Positions 25,294-34,830 of a DNA stretch of 64,000 nucleotides are shown one piece after another; the stretch's first letter is position 1, and every line of letters starts with the position of its first letter. The notes under the pieces were generated by a model that was not told where the DNA came from, did not search any database, and worked only from the letters and a program-made list of their open reading frames with translations. The stretch lies in contig JBDTEO010000037.1 in NCBI GenBank assembly GCA_039922495.1, positions 1 through 64,000 of the forward strand. The letters run 5' to 3'. Position numbers and translations under genes: made by a program. The DNA is from JALYYC01 sp039922495. GTDB lineage: Bacteria > Chloroflexota > Dormibacteria > CF-121.

Positions 25294-27477
25294 CTACCCC
25301 GACTGATACCAGATATGCCACAGGGCGTTGTCGGGGCCGCGGGTAAAGGTATCAATCCGGCCCGGACCCCAGGACACCGCGGCCGGATCCGATGTCGGGG
25401 CGCCGCCCAGTCTCTGCCAGGGCAGCCAGGAGGTTCCGTCAAACCCGAGGTGCCAGAGCGCGTTATCGGAGCCGCGGACAAACACGTCGAGCCGTCCGCT
25501 GCCCCAGCTGGAAGCGTCCGGACCGGTCGTCAAGATGCCGCCAAGAGACTCACCGTCGTTCCAGCTCGAGCCATTCCAGGCGCGATGCCAGAGGGTAAGA
25601 TCACCGGCCCGATAGAAGAGATCGATATGGTTTACCCCGCTCGATACGGCGCTGGGGTCCGAGTTGACCGCCCCACCGAGCCGCTCCCAGGGTCCCCACG
25701 CCCGCCCGTCCCACCATTTGTGCCAGATCGCGTTATCGATCCCGCGCACGAACACGTCGAGGCGACCGCTACCCCATGAGGCGACATCTGGCCCGGAACT
25801 CAGAATGCCACCGAGGGACTCCCAGCCACTCCACGCGCGGCCATCCCACCAGCGGTGGAGGAGCGCGTTGTTGGTTCCTCGTGCGAAGACGTCGATCCGG
25901 TTTATGCCCCACGAGACAGCCGCCGGGTCCGATGCTATCTGCCCGCCCTGAAGCTCCCAGGCGCTCCAGGCCCGACCATCCCACCACTTGTGCCACAGAG
26001 CGTTATCCGTGCCCCGCGCGAAGACGTCCAGCCGGTTGCTGCCCCAGGAGGCCACATCCGGGGAGGACGTGAGCTGTCCGCCGAGCGATTGCCAGCTGCG
26101 CCATGGCCCGAACTTTGCGTAGAGCACGTCCCAGAGGTCCTGGGAGCTGCCATCGAAGCCAAGCGCCCACATGCCGGTGCCGCGCAGATTGTTGTTGTTG
26201 ACGAGGTCGTACTTGAGCGCGAGCGATGCTCCGTTCTCGTCATAGAGCTCACGCCAGCTGTTGTGGTTTCCCCCACAGGGGTCATTAGGGGCAGCCGGGC
26301 TGGACCATGAGGCCCATGGCGACTGCGCGGTATTGTCCCACCCGACCGCCAACGAGTTCGGGTGACCGTTGGGACCGCAGTTCAGATCCTGCAGGGCGTC
26401 GGAGTAGGTGTCCGCTAGCGGACTCTTGGCCCCATCAGGACAAGCTTGCGTCGTCGCCAGGGGGTTCCCGCTCGTCGTGCACCACTTATATCCGTAATAA
26501 GGGACCCCGAGGATGACTTTGTTGCGATCGTTGGTCTTGGCCAGGTACTGCTGCACCGACGTCGTGTCGTTGTAGGTCCACCCATTCAGGGGAGCCGTTG
26601 GCGCCGCATGGCCTGGGAGGTTGTCGAAGTTCATGTCGTAGGCCATCACGAAGAAGGCGTCCACATAGGGCGCGAGGTAGTCGATCCGGAAGATTCCATC
26701 GTTCCAGCTAGCCGACCCGGAATAGGTGTCCGCTGTGACCTGCCAGCCGGCCGGAACCTGGGTATGGAGCTGTTGCATGAAGCGGGTGAAGCCGGCTTGC
26801 GCGTCTGGGTAGGTCGGCGCGCCCTGTCCCTCGAGGTCGACATTGATGCCATCGAGGTTCTTGCTCTGCGCCTTGGCGATGGCATTGGTGATGGCCGCGG
26901 TGGTGGCCGTCTGATCGGTGACGATGGCGTTCACGGTGGCGGCGTTCGTGGCCTTGATTACCAGAACCACGCGATCGCCGGCCCCATGCGCGCGGTTGAT
27001 CAGGTCGGCGAGCTCGTTGCTATTCCAGCCCGTCCAACCCTGGTCACTTTGATTGATGCTGCCATCGGCGTTAATCGTGAGCCCGAAGTAAGCCACGGTG
27101 CTGAGGAGCGAATAGTTCCAACTGATCTCGCCGGTCGAGCCGCCGATCGTCCAGGAAGGCGCGAAGCCAAAGACCTCGCGCTGGAGCGTGCCGGTTGTGC
27201 CCGGCACGGTCGCCGGCGCCAGCGCACCGGAACTCGAACCGTTCGAGGGCACCATTGGCGCCTTCACGGACTGTCGTGGAATTATCGCCGTGTGTAACGG
27301 CGTCAACCTCAGCGTGTCCGGCGGGTGGCGCGCCTCGTCGCGCAGATGCGGGCCGATCGCCGGATCGTGCTGAACAACAGCGGACACCGGCGCGCTGGAC
27401 GGTGGCAGCGCGCTGACCGGCGAACCAGCGGCAAACGTGGCCAGCACGGCAACGGTAGCGGCGATGGCGACTCTCAT
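25294..27477 (-). CDS. Secreted GH18 glycosidase with C-terminal six-repeat lectin propeller
   Basis: About 727 residues: a signal peptide (MRVAIAATVAVLATFAAG), a Ser/Pro linker and a GH18 barrel. The active-site strand is LDGINVDLEG; the Glu is the catalytic acid (E229 counting from the longer TTG start), inside the DGxNxDxE form common in chitinase/SleL-like enzymes. Later barrel motifs are AFFVMAYDMNFD and ILGVPYYGYKW. Six propeller repeats occupy about the last 270 residues and end DNALWHIWYQSG. GH18 enzymes cut beta-1,4 GlcNAc links in chitin or peptidoglycan. ATG 27477 has GGAG 7 bases upstream; TTG 27516 is also in frame. Confidence 0.87.
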   Translation of the reverse strand: MRVAIAATVAVLATFAAGSPVSALPPSSAPVSAVVQHDPAIGPHLRDEARHPPDTLRLTPLHTAIIPRQSVKAPMVPSNGSSSGALAPATVPGTTGTLQREVFGFAPSWTIGGSTGEISWNYSLLSTVAYFGLTINADGSINQSDQGWTGWNSNELADLINRAHGAGDRVVLVIKATNAATVNAIVTDQTATTAAITNAIAKAQSKNLDGINVDLEGQGAPTYPDAQAGFTRFMQQLHTQVPAGWQVTADTYSGSASWNDGIFRIDYLAPYVDAFFVMAYDMNFDNLPGHAAPTAPLNGWTYNDTTSVQQYLAKTNDRNKVILGVPYYGYKWCTTSGNPLATTQACPDGAKSPLADTYSDALQDLNCGPNGHPNSLAVGWDNTAQSPWASWSSPAAPNDPCGGNHNSWRELYDENGASLALKYDLVNNNNLRGTGMWALGFDGSSQDLWDVLYAKFGPWRSWQSLGGQLTSSPDVASWGSNRLDVFARGTDNALWHKWWDGRAWSAWELQGGQIASDPAAVSWGINRIDVFARGTNNALLHRWWDGRAWSGWESLGGILSSGPDVASWGSGRLDVFVRGIDNAIWHKWWDGRAWGPWERLGGAVNSDPSAVSSGVNHIDLFYRAGDLTLWHRAWNGSSWNDGESLGGILTTGPDASSWGSGRLDVFVRGSDNALWHLGFDGTSWLPWQRLGGAPTSDPAAVSWGPGRIDTFTRGPDNALWHIWYQSG

Positions 27478-27567
27478 GGCGGCTCCGATGCTAGGCATCG
27501 TCCCTGAGAAGGACAAACATGCTGGTTGTCAGGTTCCCTTTGGACAACGTACACGGCCGCGGAAACG

Positions 27568-28455
27568 CTACGCGCTGGCCGGAATTCGAGCTTTACGGTC
27601 GGCCAAGTACGCGGTCAACGCTTCGCGCCACGGTGGCATCATGTCCAAACCGAGCCGCTTGAGGTTCCGGTTCTCGAGCACGGAGTAGGCGGGCCGTGTT
27701 GCGGCAACGCCCGACTCGGCAGTCGTCTGCGGCTGCACCTGGGGTGCGAGGCCCGCCTGCCGGAAGACCTCGCCGGCGAACTCGTACCAGGTGCATTCGC
27801 CCTGGCAGGTCGCATGGTAGGTCCCATAGGCATCGGTTGTGGCCAGCAGCGAGATCTGGTCGGCGAGGAACCAGGTCGCGGTCGGCGTGAGCGTCTGGTC
27901 GTTGACCACCTTGATCGACGTGCTAGATCCCGCCAGCTTCAACATCGTTTCGACGAAGTTGCCGCCCTTGCCCGACGAGCCGGCCACGCCGTAGAGACCG
28001 CTTCCTCGAACGATGAAATGCTTGGGCCACAGGTACCGGATCAATTGTTCGCCCGCAACCTTGCTGACACCGTACACCTGGATGGGGTCGACCGCGTCGT
28101 CCTCGGTGCGGGGCGTCGGGTGACGGCCGGAAAACACGTAGTCGGTACTCAGATGGATGAGCGGGGCGCCAAGATCTCTGCAGGCTAACGCCAGGTTCCG
28201 AGCGCCGGTCGCATTGACGGCGAAGGCGTTTGCCACCTCGTCCTCGACAACATCGACCTTGTGAAAGGCGGAACAGTTGATCACGATGGCAGGTCGGAGG
28301 GCACCGAGCGTGCGCTGCACCGACGCAAGGTCAGAGACCTCGACCTCCTGATGGCTGAGCAACCGAAGCTCGTCCGCGGGATGCCGCTCGTTCCAGCGGC
28401 GATTCAGGTCGTAGGCGAGTTGGCCCGTGCCGCCGATGATGGCGACACGGCTCAA
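27568..28455 (-). CDS. rfbD: dTDP-4-dehydrorhamnose reductase
   Basis: The last step of dTDP-L-rhamnose synthesis, NAD(P)H-dependent. 295 residues, normal length. VAIIGGTGQLAYDL is the nucleotide-binding loop, HLSTDYVFSG and the YGVSKVAGE active-site Tyr/Lys follow, and VRGSGLYG is typical of RmlD. TTG 28455 overlaps the stop of the upstream epimerase gene (TTGA), showing translational coupling. It is the last gene of a tight run recO-glyS-rmlC-epimerase-rmlD. The rhamnose it makes probably feeds the glycosyltransferases to its right. Confidence 0.93.
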   Translation of the reverse strand: MSRVAIIGGTGQLAYDLNRRWNERHPADELRLLSHQEVEVSDLASVQRTLGALRPAIVINCSAFHKVDVVEDEVANAFAVNATGARNLALACRDLGAPLIHLSTDYVFSGRHPTPRTEDDAVDPIQVYGVSKVAGEQLIRYLWPKHFIVRGSGLYGVAGSSGKGGNFVETMLKLAGSSTSIKVVNDQTLTPTATWFLADQISLLATTDAYGTYHATCQGECTWYEFAGEVFRQAGLAPQVQPQTTAESGVAATRPAYSVLENRNLKRLGLDMMPPWREALTAYLADRKARIPASA

Positions 28456-29531
28456 GAACTCACCTCGCGCAAGGGCTTGGGTGCCCTCGGAAGGTCGAAG
28501 ACGCTCCCCGTGACCTGGATCACGCCCTGGGCCTCCTGGAGCAACTTCATCCAGGCAATGTTGTAGTAACGCGGATTATCGAAGTCGGTGTAGTTGGCCC
28601 GCCGGATCTGCTGGACCATCGTGTGGACCGACGCTTCCACGGTCACCTGCGGGGTGATCCCGAGCCTGCGGTCGAGCTTCTCGCCGCTGACCCGGTAATT
28701 GCGGACCCCGCGGTAGCTGTAGTCGGTGAGGATCTCGACCGGCACGTCGAGCTCCCGGAGCGCCGCGCGAACGCGCATCGCGAGCTCGCTGATCCGGAAG
28801 TTGCGATAGACGAGGTTGAACAGTTCGCCATTGATGATCTTGGGGTCGGCGCGGATCAATGCGATGTAGGCCCGTGCGGCGTCGCGCACATCCGCCAGCG
28901 GGCGCCACATCTCGCCCCCGAAATGGAGCGAGATGGTGCCTTTGCTCAAGGCGTCCTTGACAAACGTATTCACCACGAGGTCGTATCGCATCCGTGGAGA
29001 GAATCCGAAGAGCGTGGCCTTCCGCAGGGCCGCCACCGTGAAGCGATCCGAGGCCAGTTCCATCAGCTCACGCTCAGCCGCGAGCTTTGATCCGGCATAC
29101 GCGCCCGGCGGGTCGACATCGGCGGTCTCATCGAGCAGGACGTCCCGGGACTCATCAGCCACACCGCGGTCATAGATGGAGCAGGACGAGGCATAGATGT
29201 AGCGATGGACACCCTGGTCGCGGGACAGCCGAGCCAGCGCGACGCTCGCGGTCGTGTTCATCTCGTAGTTGGCCTTCGGGTTGAACTCCGCCGTCGGATC
29301 GTTGGAGATCCCGCCGACGTTGATCACCGCTTCGACGTCTTCGAGGATCGCGGGTGAAACCGTCCGCATATCGCCTATGGTCAGTTCGACCCGGTCACGG
29401 ATGCCGGTGAGGCCCTGGTCACCGAAGTAGAGCCGGTCGAGGATGCGGACCGCGTAGCCGCGCTCGAGCAGCTCCTGCGCCAGCACCGATCCCACGTAGC
29501 CGCCGCCACCGACCAGGAGGATCGTGCTCAT
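28452..29531 (-). CDS. NAD-dependent epimerase/dehydratase (extended SDR)
   Basis: 359 residues. ILLVGGGGYVGS is the Rossmann GxxGxxG, SSCSIYD supplies the Ser and YAGSK the Tyr/Lys pair. This is a nucleotide-sugar-modifying SDR. Its place between rmlC and rmlD would suggest RmlB, but it lacks the RmlB dehydratase motifs and reads closer to general sugar-nucleotide epimerases, so I do not call it RmlB. ATG 29531 overlaps the rmlC stop by four bases (ATGA). The frame is open to 29633, but that part is antisense to nothing useful and lies inside rmlC. Confidence 0.82.
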   Translation of the reverse strand: MSTILLVGGGGYVGSVLAQELLERGYAVRILDRLYFGDQGLTGIRDRVELTIGDMRTVSPAILEDVEAVINVGGISNDPTAEFNPKANYEMNTTASVALARLSRDQGVHRYIYASSCSIYDRGVADESRDVLLDETADVDPPGAYAGSKLAAERELMELASDRFTVAALRKATLFGFSPRMRYDLVVNTFVKDALSKGTISLHFGGEMWRPLADVRDAARAYIALIRADPKIINGELFNLVYRNFRISELAMRVRAALRELDVPVEILTDYSYRGVRNYRVSGEKLDRRLGITPQVTVEASVHTMVQQIRRANYTDFDNPRYYNIAWMKLLQEAQGVIQVTGSVFDLPRAPKPLREVSS

Positions 29532-30103
29532 GTCGTCGTGCCCTGATACCGGAATGCCGGTTTGCGCGAATATTCCTGCAGGCTCATCCCCATACCGTCT
29601 CGTTGCGAGACGACCGGCTCCGGGACGCCCCAATCGATCGCGAGCTCGGGATCATTCCATGCGACCGTCCCTTCCGAGGCGGGGGTGTACAACCCACTGC
29701 ATTTGTATTGGACTTCCGCATAGTCGGATATTGTCGCAAAGCCATGGCCAAAGCCGGCCGGCACCATGATCTGCCGCATGTTCTCGGCAGTCAGGTCCGC
29801 ACTGACCCACCGGCCGAAGGTCGGCGACCCCACGCGCAGATCCACGGCCACGTCGCGGATCGCGCCAGCCGTACAGCGCACCAGCTTTCCCATCGGGGCC
29901 GTCATGTCCTGGTAATGGAGGCCGCGGAGGACGCCTTTTCTGGATCCCGAGTGGTTGTCCTGGACAAAGGTCTCCCGGATTCCGTGTTCCGCGAAGCGTT
30001 GCTGATGGTAGTTCTCGATGAAGAAACCCCGTTCGTCACGGAAGAATTTCGTATCGATGAGCACGACACCTTCGAGGCGAGTTTTGCTGACCGTGATCTC
30101 CAT
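29528..30103 (-). CDS. rfbC: dTDP-4-dehydrorhamnose 3,5-epimerase
   Basis: 191 residues, a cupin-fold enzyme, normal length. Family motifs in order: FFRDERGFFIENYH, FVQDNHSGSRKGVLRGLHYQ with the catalytic His, and FGHGFATISDYAEVQYKCSG. It converts dTDP-4-keto-6-deoxyglucose to the L-lyxo form ahead of RmlD. It lies 13 bases after glyS and overlaps the epimerase start by four bases. Confidence 0.95.
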   Translation of the reverse strand: MEITVSKTRLEGVVLIDTKFFRDERGFFIENYHQQRFAEHGIRETFVQDNHSGSRKGVLRGLHYQDMTAPMGKLVRCTAGAIRDVAVDLRVGSPTFGRWVSADLTAENMRQIMVPAGFGHGFATISDYAEVQYKCSGLYTPASEGTVAWNDPELAIDWGVPEPVVSQRDGMGMSLQEYSRKPAFRYQGTTT

Positions 30104-30116
30104 CCTGCCTCCTTCC

Positions 30117-31438
<1,322 letters not shown>

Positions 31439-31439
<1 letters not shown>

Positions 31440-32188
31440 TAGCCCCTCATGTTCCGGATGAATTCCAGGCTCTTCAACCGGCGGTCGAGATGATATTCGA
31501 GCTGGCCTTCGAGCGCGTTCTCAACTTCTGTCAATAGCTCGCCGGACAGGCGCAGGCGATCGTAGAGCGCCGCATCATCGGCCGCCATCACCCGGAGCAC
31601 CTTCAGACCGTTGACCGAGACCGGCGAGCCGGCCTGGTCGTGGGCGCCACAGCGATGGCAGAGCACGCCACCGAGGAGCGGCGAAAACCAGGCGGCGATC
31701 TCCGGCAACGCCTCGCCGCACCCGGCACAGGCAAGCAGCTGCGGTTGGTAACCGAGAAGGTCAAGAATCCGCATCACGAACCACGCGCTCTCAGCTCGGG
31801 GCGACCGCTCGGGGACGTTCAGCCGTTCAATCGTGGTCACCACGAGCTCGAAGACATCGTCGACCGGATGCCGCTCTTCCAGGACCTTGTCCGCGACCTC
31901 GGCGACCAGGCACGCGTACGCGGTGCGGTGCAGGTCGCCGCTGATGTGCCGGACATCGCCATTCCGCTCCGCCTGGGCGACGACGTCCAGGTTTCGGCCC
32001 CGGGCGAGCATCATCCGCGAGCGCGCAAACAGGTCGAGGCCATTGCCGATTCGCGTCTTTGCCCTGCGCGAGCCTTTGGCGATCGCCGCCAGCTTGCCGT
32101 GTTCGCGGGTCAGAAGCGTCAGGATCCGGTCTGCCTCCCCATAATCCAGCCGGTGCAACACGATCGCATCGGCGCGGTAGGTCGGCAT
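31439..32188 (-). CDS. recO: DNA repair protein RecO
   Basis: 249 residues. An N-terminal OB-fold (YRADAIVLHRLDYGEADRILTLLTREHGKLAAIAKGSR) and the CxxC...CxxC zinc site (CAGCGEAL ... CHRCG) mark RecO, which helps load RecA with RecF/RecR and anneals ssDNA. ATG 32188 is chosen because the family starts exactly there; the 62 upstream codons in frame lie antisense to the L-2-hydroxyglutarate oxidase gene. A TACAAT -10 box ends 7 bases before the ATG, so the mRNA may be leaderless. Confidence 0.93.
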
Positions 32189-32195
32189 TTGCTGA

Positions 32196-32205
32196 ATTGT
32201 AAGAT
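32196..32205. promoter_or_regulatory. Overlapping divergent -10 boxes between recO and lhgO
   Basis: In only 28 intergenic bases, ATTGTAAGAT contains TACAAT on the minus strand (32201-32196) and TAAGAT on the plus strand (32200-32205). Each lies 7 to 11 bases before a start codon (recO ATG 32188, lhgO TTG 32217), as expected for leaderless transcripts. Neither gene has room for a ribosome site. No clear -35 box is seen. Confidence 0.45.
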
Positions 32206-32216
32206 TCGCCCTGCAA

Positions 32217-33425
32217 TTGGACCGGCCGCAGGACGTCATCGTCGTCGGCGGGGGCATCCTCGGGCTGGCAACGGCCCGTGTCCTCCTGCAGCGGCGTCCC
32301 GGGCTTCGCCTGACGGTCCTGGAGAAGGAGGCACAGGTCGGCAGCCACCAGAGCGGGCACAACAGCGGCGTCATCCATTCCGGCCTCTACTATCAGCCGG
32401 GGTCCCTCAAGGCGACCCTCTGCCTTCGCGGCGCTCGCCTCATGACCGAGTTTTGCGAAGAGCATCGGATCCCGTATGAGCGCTGCGGCAAGCTCATCAT
32501 CGCGACCCGCGAGACGGAACGGGAGCGCCTGCTGGAGTTACACCGTCGCGGGACGGCAAACGGCGTCGCGGGATTGCAGTTGGTCGGGGAAGACGGCATT
32601 CGGCAGATCGAACCGTGCGCGCGCGGCCTCCTGGGCCTCTACTCGCCCACCACCGCGATCGTCGACTTCGGCGCCGTGACCCGGGCGCTCGCCGCCGACG
32701 TGGAGCGGCTGGGTGGCACGATCGCCACCTCCACCGCGGTGCACGGGATCCATCCCAGAGGCCCACAAATCCACGTCATCACCCGGACCGGCCGGTTCGA
32801 AACCGCCTCCCTGGTCACCTGCGGCGGTCTGTTCGCTGACCGGCTGGCCCGCATGACCGGCGGACCAGCGGATCCGCGCATTGTTCCCTTCCGCGGCGAC
32901 TACCTGGTGCTCAAGGCATCACGGCGCTCGATGGTGAGGGGGCTGATCTACCCGGTGCCGGATCCGGCCCTCCCCTTCCTTGGCGTTCACACGACCCGCC
33001 GGGTCGATGGCGACATCTGGCTTGGCCCGAATGCGGTGCTCGCTTTCGCCCGCGCCGGCTACCGTTTTTCCAGCGTCAACCTCAACGACCTGGCGGGCAT
33101 CGTCGCCTGGCCGGGCTTCTGGCGGATGGCGCGCCGATACTGGAAGACGAGCCTTGGCGAGATGTACCGCGATCTGGATCGCCGCGCGTTCGTCAGGGAG
33201 CTTCGTCGATACCTGCCCGACCTCCGGCCAGAGGATGTCGAAGCCGGCCCGTCAGGTGTCCGTGCCCAGGCCGTTGCCCGCAGCGGTGCTCTGGTCGATG
33301 ACTTCGTCTTCACCGGCGCGGGCCGGATGCTTCACGTCCGCAACGCCCCCTCCCCCGGGGCCACCTCCAGCCTGGCCATCGGGGCGTACATCGCGGACGA
33401 GTTGACGAGAGCCGCGGCCGGCTGA
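32217..33425 (+). CDS. lhgO: L-2-hydroxyglutarate oxidase family FAD enzyme
   Basis: 402 residues of the DAO fold. DVIVVGGGILGLATARVLL is the FAD dinucleotide site, VLEKEAQVGSHQSGHNSGVIHSGLYY is the LhgO signature, and the C-terminal HVRNAPSPGATSSLAIG closes the FAD site. It oxidises L-2-hydroxyglutarate to 2-oxoglutarate, a metabolite-repair step. TTG 32217 is the only start near the Rossmann motif. Its last 174 bases are antisense to the neighbouring GT2 reading frame. Confidence 0.92.
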   Translation: MDRPQDVIVVGGGILGLATARVLLQRRPGLRLTVLEKEAQVGSHQSGHNSGVIHSGLYYQPGSLKATLCLRGARLMTEFCEEHRIPYERCGKLIIATRETERERLLELHRRGTANGVAGLQLVGEDGIRQIEPCARGLLGLYSPTTAIVDFGAVTRALAADVERLGGTIATSTAVHGIHPRGPQIHVITRTGRFETASLVTCGGLFADRLARMTGGPADPRIVPFRGDYLVLKASRRSMVRGLIYPVPDPALPFLGVHTTRRVDGDIWLGPNAVLAFARAGYRFSSVNLNDLAGIVAWPGFWRMARRYWKTSLGEMYRDLDRRAFVRELRRYLPDLRPEDVEAGPSGVRAQAVARSGALVDDFVFTGAGRMLHVRNAPSPGATSSLAIGAYIADELTRAAAG

Positions 33426-34136
33426 GAGCCGAGCGCGCATCCCGTAGCCGTACCAGCGGAGATAGCGAGGCATCCACTGCCAGAGCTTGAAGCGGCTCGT
33501 TCCCGCCGTTCGGTCACGCCAGGTGGTCGGGACTTCGGCGATCGGCATTCCAAGCCGATACGCCTTCATGGTTAGTTCCAGGGCCAGCTCGAAGCCCCCT
33601 TGCGATTGGATCACGACCTGATCGAGCAGACGCCGGCTGTAAAGCTTGAAGTTGCTGGTGGAATCATGCGTCCCGACGCCCGCCAGGTGGTGCAGCGACA
33701 AACCGGCCGCGCGTGACAGCGTCCGCTTGAGTGGCGGTCCCCCGATCTGGCCGCCACCGCGCATGTACCGGGAGCCGGCCACGACGTCAGCGCCGCGCTC
33801 GGCGGCCGTGAGCATCCGATCGACGACCTCCGGCTCGTCCGATCCGTCCGCCATCATGACCAGGACGAAGGGCGCCGTTGCGGCGCCGAAGCCGGCTTTG
33901 ATGGCGTTGATGACGCCTCGCCCAAGGCGATTGCGATGGGGTCGCACATAGGGCAGCGTCGCCTGGAGGCGGTGGAGCACCGGCAGCGTGTTGTCCTCCT
34001 CGAAGTCGTACACGACGAGCACCTCGATCGGGCGCGTTCGGACCTGCCCGTCGATGCCCAGCAGGACGGCCGTGATGTTTTCGCCCTCGTTGTAGACCGG
34101 CAGCACGATCGACAGCCGGGGCGCCGTCGCGGCCAC
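33252..34136 (-). CDS. Family 2 glycosyltransferase
   Basis: GT-A enzyme: LSIVLPVYNEGENITAVLL, then VVYDFEEDNTL, MMADGSDEPE as the metal/donor site and GTHDSTSNFKLYSRR in the acceptor part. It resembles polyprenyl-phosphate glycosyltransferases. It starts at GTG 34136, 4 bases after the methyltransferase stop, so it is coupled to it. The family-like sequence ends near YGYGMRARL, but the frame continues about 60 residues into the 3' end of lhgO; this tail is Gly-rich and may be lost-stop readthrough. Confidence 0.85.
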   Translation of the reverse strand: MAATAPRLSIVLPVYNEGENITAVLLGIDGQVRTRPIEVLVVYDFEEDNTLPVLHRLQATLPYVRPHRNRLGRGVINAIKAGFGAATAPFVLVMMADGSDEPEVVDRMLTAAERGADVVAGSRYMRGGGQIGGPPLKRTLSRAAGLSLHHLAGVGTHDSTSNFKLYSRRLLDQVVIQSQGGFELALELTMKAYRLGMPIAEVPTTWRDRTAGTSRFKLWQWMPRYLRWYGYGMRARLSAGRGSRQLVRDVRPDGQAGGGPGGGGVADVKHPARAGEDEVIDQSTAAGNGLGTDT

Positions 34137-34140
34137 CAGG

Positions 34141-34830
34141 TTAGCGGGCGCCGCCCACGTACAGCGTCTGTTTGCCCATGACGCGCCAGGCAAGGGGCAG
34201 GCGCAGGTAGCCCGAGACCAGCGCCGGGTGATGCGGGAGGCGACTCTGCGTGGTGTACGGCAGAAACCGAACGATCAGCTTGACCGTCTCGAACCCGGCG
34301 AGGCCGGCGGCCTCGGTCAGGCTTCGTTCGGTCAGCGCGACCTTGTGATCGATGAAGTCCCAGTATCGACCGCCGACCAGCCGAATGTTGGGCTGCAGGA
34401 CGATCACACGGCCGCCCCGCCTCAAGAGCCGGGCACAGACCTCGAACTGCCGGATCACGTCGCCTGGGTCCGGCAGGTGCTCCAGGTAGTTACTCATGAA
34501 GATCGCGTCGAAGTGCCGGTTCGGCAGGTGCTCCGCCAGCGCCAGGCCGTCGGCCCGGACAAACTGCACGTCCTTGGGCAGGAACCCACTGACGTCGCGG
34601 ATGTCCGTCGCCCACTTCTCCTCCGCCTGGATGTTTCGGATGAAGTCCCCGTGGTCGCAGGCGAGGTCCAGCACCGCTCCCGGGCGATCGATGAATCGCT
34701 GCAGATACCGCACGACCGGCCGCCAGAGCTTGCCTCGTTCCATCGCGGACGACTCGGGGAAGCGCTGGGCGTAGACCTGGTCGAGGCTATCCGTCAGATT
34801 CGTCCGCCCTCGATCTCGCCCTTGATCCAT
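34141..34830 (-). CDS. Class I SAM-dependent methyltransferase
   Basis: 229 residues. VLDLACDHGDFIRNI is the SAM-binding motif I, FDAIFMSNYLEHLPDP is the motif IV region of Methyltransf_11/23 enzymes, and LLRRGGRVIVLQPNIRL follows. It is probably an O- or C-methyltransferase for a sugar or glycan in this locus; the target is not shown. ATG 34830 has a strong GGGGAGG site 7 bases upstream and overlaps the epimerase gene by 37 bases. Confidence 0.85.
   Translation of the reverse strand: MDQGRDRGRTNLTDSLDQVYAQRFPESSAMERGKLWRPVVRYLQRFIDRPGAVLDLACDHGDFIRNIQAEEKWATDIRDVSGFLPKDVQFVRADGLALAEHLPNRHFDAIFMSNYLEHLPDPGDVIRQFEVCARLLRRGGRVIVLQPNIRLVGGRYWDFIDHKVALTERSLTEAAGLAGFETVKLIVRFLPYTTQSRLPHHPALVSGYLRLPLAWRVMGKQTLYVGGAR

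Noticed and set aside
28452..29531. Calling the SDR between rmlC and rmlD RmlB
   Set aside because: Position suggests it, but the active-site context (SSCSIYD, YAGSK) fits general epimerases and the RmlB dehydratase motifs are absent.
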